DNA of 5,143 bases, taken from contig SKMY01000123.1 in assembly GCA_007120815.1 (NCBI GenBank), positions 1-5,143 on the forward strand, given 5' to 3'. Of this stretch, positions 4,558 to 5,143 are shown piece by piece. The notes below the pieces were generated by a model. The model did no database searches, was not told the origin of the DNA, and was given only the letters and a program-made list of their open reading frames with translations. Numbering within the stretch: the first letter of the stretch is position 1; every line of letters begins with the position of its first letter. This DNA comes from Syntrophomonadaceae bacterium (lineage in GTDB: Bacteria; Bacillota_D; Dethiobacteria; DTU022; UBA8154). The position numbers and the translations under genes are program-made.

Positions 4558-5143
4558 ATGTCCAGGATAACCTTCGGTGGCCTGGCTTCCGGGCTGGATA
4601 CCAATCTCCTGATTGACCAGCTCCTGGAGCTGCAGGGCGAGCCCATTAAACGAAAAGAAAAGCAGATCGAAGAACTAAAGGTGAAGCAGAATGCCTGGCG
4701 CGATGTCAACATGCGTCTTCGCCACCTTCGCAGCACCGTGGGCAGGCTTTTGGACAAAAATACTTTTCTGACCAAGCAAGGCCACTCTTCAGACCCTTCG
4801 GTGGTTTCCGCTGCAGTAAACGTCAAAGCCGAAGACGCCGTATACGAGCTGGAAGTAGAGCGGCTGGCGACCCATCACCGGGTGGCATCGGGGAGCCATG
4901 TGAAAGATCTGGGCCTGGGTGTGGAAACCGTAAACCAGGCGCTGGGACTGGAAGGGTCCTTTAAATTGATCGTGGAAAACGACAACCCAGGGGAACCCAA
5001 TGGAGAAAATGGCGATAATAATATTGTTATCTCAGTGAATGAAAACGATTCCCTGGTTGCCATAAGGAACAAGATCAATGCGTCAGAGGCCCATGTGGAA
5101 GCGTCTATTATCGACGGCTACCTGGTGCTTAAAAGTACGGTCA
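4558..5143 (+). CDS. fliD: Flagellar hook-associated protein 2 (filament cap), partial
   Basis: The first 195 residues of FliD are present; the gene runs off the right edge, so the C-terminal domains are unseen. FliD forms the cap at the filament tip that helps exported flagellin subunits fold into place. The N-terminal signature FGGLASGLDT (residues 6-15) is diagnostic and is followed by LLIDQLLELQ and a charged helical, probably coiled-coil region to about residue 72, which forms the leg region in known caps. Residues 93-195 begin the variable head domain. There, NDSLVAIRNKINAS then VEASIIDGYLVLKS (163-193) fits a flagellin-IN type motif. A Gly/Asn/Glu-rich loop at 141-155 looks like a lineage-specific insertion. 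No signal peptide is expected because export uses the flagellar secretion system. The ATG at 4558 follows AGGGGGGGA (4545-4553) by 4 nt. Co-transcription with flaG is likely. Confidence 0.93.
   Translation, partial: MSRITFGGLASGLDTNLLIDQLLELQGEPIKRKEKQIEELKVKQNAWRDVNMRLRHLRSTVGRLLDKNTFLTKQGHSSDPSVVSAAVNVKAEDAVYELEVERLATHHRVASGSHVKDLGLGVETVNQALGLEGSFKLIVENDNPGEPNGENGDNNIVISVNENDSLVAIRNKINASEAHVEASIIDGYLVLKSTV

Noticed and set aside
1..5143. CRISPR array, tRNA/rRNA gene, insertion sequence or defence system
   Set aside because: No regularly spaced repeats, transposase or integrase genes, cloverleaf-like sequence or defence domains were seen in the window.

Overview
The window reads as chromosome of a motile, low- to mid-GC Gram-positive anaerobe of the Clostridia/Peptococcaceae type. 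That placement is an inference from strong AGGAGG-type ribosome binding sites, sigma-A-like promoters, a flaG-fliD flagellar cluster behind a sigma-28-type promoter, and a CsoR-family repressor. No 16S gene or other decisive marker is present.

Layout. Positions 1-92 hold the edge of a possible dispersed repeat and the leader of an alpha/beta hydrolase gene (93-869, +). A 79-nt gap follows, then a PAS-GGDEF-HD-GYP cyclic-di-GMP signalling enzyme (949-2430, +) whose catalytic motifs all look intact. At 2468-2521 there is a consensus sigma-A promoter with a 10-bp-arm inverted repeat over the expected transcription start, of the kind bound by CsoR/CstR repressors. It drives a two-gene operon: a membrane NapH/CcoG-like 4Fe-4S protein (2562-3305, +) and, 3 nt later, a CsoR-family repressor (3309-3584, +). 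In this repressor the usual Cys-His-Cys metal site reads Cys-Tyr-Cys. A small membrane-anchored protein of unknown function lies convergent on the minus strand (3603-3860) with its own promoter at 3921-3949. A rightward intrinsic terminator (3938-3971) lies beyond that gene, so the repressor operon may be transcribed antisense through it. A sigma-28-like promoter (3984-4010) then precedes flaG (4110-4490, +) and fliD (4558 to beyond the right edge, +).

How the parts fit. The iron-sulfur protein and repressor look like a self-regulated stress or redox module, with the repressor binding its own promoter until copper, persulfide or another thiol-reactive signal releases it. The c-di-GMP enzyme lies near flagellar filament genes, which fits control of motility, but adjacency is the only evidence. 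Most of the window is ordinary. The points most worth checking are the altered sensor site, its near-perfect operator, the 13-bp copy of that operator inside the GYP codons, and the antisense 3' end of the operon.
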